Assembly (NCBI GenBank): GCA_937906165.1
Contig: CALCYA010000006.1
Location: 1-7,282 of the forward strand
DNA from: an uncultured Bacteroidales bacterium
GTDB lineage: Bacteria; Bacteroidota; Bacteroidia; Bacteroidales; Bacteroidaceae
Length of the DNA: 7,282 nucleotides
Reading direction: 5' to 3'
Part shown: in pieces, positions 5,711 through 7,282 of the stretch
How the letters are laid out: each line of letters opens with the position of its first letter
Numbering within the stretch: position 1 is the first letter of the stretch
The notes under the pieces: model-generated
What the model saw: only the letters and a program-made list of their open reading frames with translations
Told to the model about the DNA's origin: nothing
The model's database searches: none
Program-made: the position numbers and the translations under genes

Positions 5711-7024
5711 TTAGAAACGGAAGTCAACACCAACTGCAACGTCGTATGTCTTGCGGATGTAGCTTGAACCGTTTGTCTTGTTTATGTCGTGAGCGTAGTT
5801 TGCATAGCAGAAACCTACGTTCAGATCAAGATTCTCTGTGAAGCTGTACTTTGCACCAAGACCTGTCATGAATGAGTCGTTTACAAAGTTGAGGTCGCTT
5901 ACGTATTTGTCTGTAACACCGAAGTCGCTGAACTGGATACCTGCAGAGAGAAGCAAGTTCTTTGTTACATTGAACTCAACACCTGCCAAAAGCTCGTATG
6001 AGTTGCGGTCGAGGTTTGCGTTGTTGTCTGCACCGCCGAGGAGTGACTCAACCTTAGCATCCTTCTCGAAGTAGTATGTAGCACCCAGCATAGCCTTGAA
6101 CCAAGATGTTGCCTGCCATGAACCTGCAAGTGAGAGCATTGCCTGAGCATCGCTGCGGAGTGAGTAACCGTCCTGGAGTGTAGCGAGACTGCCGAGTGCA
6201 GGCATTGCCTGTGCAAGCATGCCGATCTTGCCGTCAAGGTTGGCATCGCCACCGAGCTGAGGTGCCAATATCTGGCTCTCGAACTTGTCTGTCTCGTTCT
6301 CGAGGTTTGTAACTGCGCGGAACTCGTACTTTGCAGCGAAGTTGAAGTCGCCTACCTTATAGTCTACACCTACTACTGGAGCAAATGCAAAACCTGTCTG
6401 TGTAAGGTCGAGCTCAAGGAGCTTGCCAACAGCACCGGCCTGTGGATGTACGGCTGTGATGTTACCAGAGTAGCTTGCGCTTACATAGTTGCCGCGGATA
6501 CCTGCGTAAACTGACCAGTTGTCAGAGAGTTTGTAAGCAGCACCAAGCTGGAGTGAGAATACATACTGTGTAGACTCGAATGCTGATGTTGCGTTGAGGC
6601 CCTGAGATGCTACGAGACCAGCACCCATCATGTCGAAAGCGGGGAGACCGTCATTGAACTCTGCCTTACCGCCACCGCCGGGGATGCCGAAGAAACCGCT
6701 GAATGTCCAGTCACCAGTCTTGTAAGATGCAAGGATTGTAGGCATGCAAGGAACATAAACCTCACCCTTGTATGATTTCTTGGTAAGAGCGTTCTCAACG
6801 TCGCGGTCCTGCCATATCATCTGCCAGTTTGCAGAAAGTGCCCAACCCTCCTTGAAGAATGCTGTACCGGCTGGGTTGAAGTAGATAGCGTCAGTCTCAA
6901 GTGAAGCGTAACGCATTGGGTTGCGTACGAAAGATGCGCTCTGGTTTGTGTTTGTCAAAATACCACCTGCAAAAGTTGAAAGTGCAAGTGATGCAAAAAC
7001 GATAGTTGAAAAAATTCTTTTCAT
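5711..7024 (-). CDS. Outer-membrane transporter, OmpP1/FadL/TodX family
   Basis: A 437-residue outer-membrane beta-barrel; in this family the barrel carries hydrophobic compounds such as long-chain fatty acids or aromatics across the outer membrane. The true ligand in Bacteroidales members is not established. A signal peptide is clear: MKRIFSTIVFASLALSTFA, with likely cleavage before Gly20. The mature N-terminus has the family hatch-like segment SASFVRNPMRYASLETDA (29-46) and the NPAG motif at 50-53. FFGIPGGGGKAEF lies at 111-123. The rest alternates aromatic-rich strands with polar loops, and the protein ends in VAVGVDFRF, the terminal Phe expected for outer-membrane insertion. The start at 7024 is chosen because the signal peptide begins there; an upstream in-frame start at 7171 would add 49 non-secretory residues crossing the promoter. 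Codons favour GTT, GGT, GAC and CGT at the 3' end, suggesting high expression. It is a single-gene unit. Confidence 0.93.
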   Translation of the reverse strand: MKRIFSTIVFASLALSTFAGGILTNTNQSASFVRNPMRYASLETDAIYFNPAGTAFFKEGWALSANWQMIWQDRDVENALTKKSYKGEVYVPCMPTILASYKTGDWTFSGFFGIPGGGGKAEFNDGLPAFDMMGAGLVASQGLNATSAFESTQYVFSLQLGAAYKLSDNWSVYAGIRGNYVSASYSGNITAVHPQAGAVGKLLELDLTQTGFAFAPVVGVDYKVGDFNFAAKYEFRAVTNLENETDKFESQILAPQLGGDANLDGKIGMLAQAMPALGSLATLQDGYSLRSDAQAMLSLAGSWQATSWFKAMLGATYYFEKDAKVESLLGGADNNANLDRNSYELLAGVEFNVTKNLLLSAGIQFSDFGVTDKYVSDLNFVNDSFMTGLGAKYSFTENLDLNVGFCYANYAHDINKTNGSSYIRKTYDVAVGVDFRF

Positions 7025-7073
7025 AATAAAGATATTTAAATAAAAAGTTTTATTCCTTTTTAGTTTTATTTGT

Positions 7074-7098
7074 TGCACAAAAGTACTCTTTTTGTGCA
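7074..7098. promoter_or_regulatory. Operator-like inverted repeat over the FadL-type promoter
   Basis: TGCACAAAA (7074-7082) and TTTTGTGCA (7090-7098) form a 9-bp perfect inverted repeat with a seven-base spacer. It covers the whole -7 element and part of the spacer toward -33, and lies upstream of the predicted transcription start, so it would act as DNA, not as an RNA hairpin. A dimeric repressor bound here would block the polymerase. The regulator is unknown. Confidence 0.55.
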
Positions 7099-7108
7099 GT
7101 TGGCTAAA
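7077..7108 (-). promoter_or_regulatory. Promoter of the FadL-type gene, Bacteroidota type
   Basis: On the minus strand TTTA (7108-7105), 19 bases, then TACTTTTGT (7085 to 7077): the -7 element is a full match and the -33 element matches three of four bases. Transcription would begin near 7070, with a leader of about 46 A/T-rich bases. The ribosome-binding region has no Shine-Dalgarno sequence, as is usual in Bacteroidota. Confidence 0.75.
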
Positions 7109-7128
7109 GAAAAAGCATGATTTTAACT

Positions 7129-7266
7129 TTAAATATGTGTAAAATGAAACACTATTGTACATTTTGTACACTGGTAAAGTACAAAAAGCCCTTTTAGTAA
7201 ACGAACTCTCCGATGATAAAACCTGAAGTCATTGACTCGTTTTGCTTTTCGCAACCCAAACGTCAT
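7129..7266 (-). other. 45-codon open frame preceded by AGGAGG, doubtful gene
   Basis: An ATG at 7266-7264 opens 45 codons ending in TAA at 7131-7129. AGGAGG lies at 7282-7277, ten bases before the ATG. The peptide starts MTFGLRKAKRVNDF and is rich in Arg, Lys, Phe and His, without a recognisable domain. The frame runs over the GTACA repeats. In Bacteroidota a Shine-Dalgarno sequence is not a normal mark of a start, and the bases could equally be the last codons of a gene to the right, for example a C-terminus ending EEFNL with TGA at 7267-7265. Confidence 0.15.
7156..7183. repeat. Three GTACA repeats upstream of the FadL-type promoter
   Basis: TGTACA occurs at 7156-7161 and 7165-7170, separated by TTT, and GTACA again at 7179-7183. 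The first two form a unit that is both a direct and an inverted repeat (TGTACA, three bases, TGTACA). They lie about 85-110 bases upstream of the predicted start site, a position compatible with an activator or accessory repressor site. No regulator is identified. Confidence 0.4.
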
Positions 7267-7282
7267 AAGTTAAATTCCTCCT

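Noticed and set aside
7025..7171. 49-codon N-terminal extension of the FadL-type protein to an ATG at 7171
   Set aside because: It would place residues without signal-peptide character ahead of a clear signal sequence, and the extension is A/T-rich and runs through the promoter.

Overview
The window looks like a chromosomal segment from a Bacteroidota species, most likely order Bacteroidales (Prevotella/Bacteroides/Muribaculum-like). Two things point there. Four upstream regions carry the Bacteroidota housekeeping promoter (TTTG, about 20 bases, TAnnTTTG) instead of -35/-10 boxes, and starts mostly lack a Shine-Dalgarno sequence. Protein families also fit: a FadL/OmpP1-type outer-membrane protein with an aromatic C-terminus, a ribE-nitroreductase pair, and a non-hydrolysing UDP-GlcNAc 2-epimerase. 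I cannot name the species. No mobile element, rRNA, tRNA or CRISPR array was seen.

Layout. Bases 1-165 hold no convincing gene: there is a hairpin (probable terminator) and a short stretch that is open on both strands. Bases 166-1643, minus strand, form a two-gene unit: wecB (UDP-N-acetylglucosamine 2-epimerase) followed 29 bases later by a small acidic protein of unknown function. Bases 1644-2189 are a 546-base divergent intergenic region with a promoter for each flanking operon, an orphan intrinsic terminator on the plus strand, and a long inverted repeat.

Bases 2190-4325, plus strand, form a four-gene operon: ribE (riboflavin synthase), a nitroreductase-family flavoenzyme overlapping it by ATGA, a small membrane-anchored protein (possibly DUF4359) two bases later, and a 196-residue protein of unknown function. 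The first two genes form a logical pair, flavin synthesis next to a flavin-using reductase; the last two have no assigned role. An 18-bp perfect hairpin (4341-4383) ends this operon and the convergent gene.

Bases 4396-5538, minus strand, encode a multi-pass acyltransferase-3 membrane protein with its own promoter. Bases 5711-7024, minus strand, encode a FadL-type outer-membrane transporter, bounded by a strong terminator and by a promoter that sits inside a 9-bp perfect inverted repeat, a good operator candidate. Bases 7025-7282 are its upstream region and perhaps the last codons of a gene outside the window.

Overall this reads as ordinary housekeeping and envelope genes. WecB (nucleotide sugars), the acyltransferase (glycan or lipid decoration) and the FadL-type porin all serve the cell envelope but sit in separate transcription units. 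I found no clear new defence, mobile or biosynthetic system. The best leads are regulatory palindromes at the fadL-type and ribE promoters, an orphan terminator suggesting an unannotated small RNA, and the two uncharacterised proteins tied to ribE.
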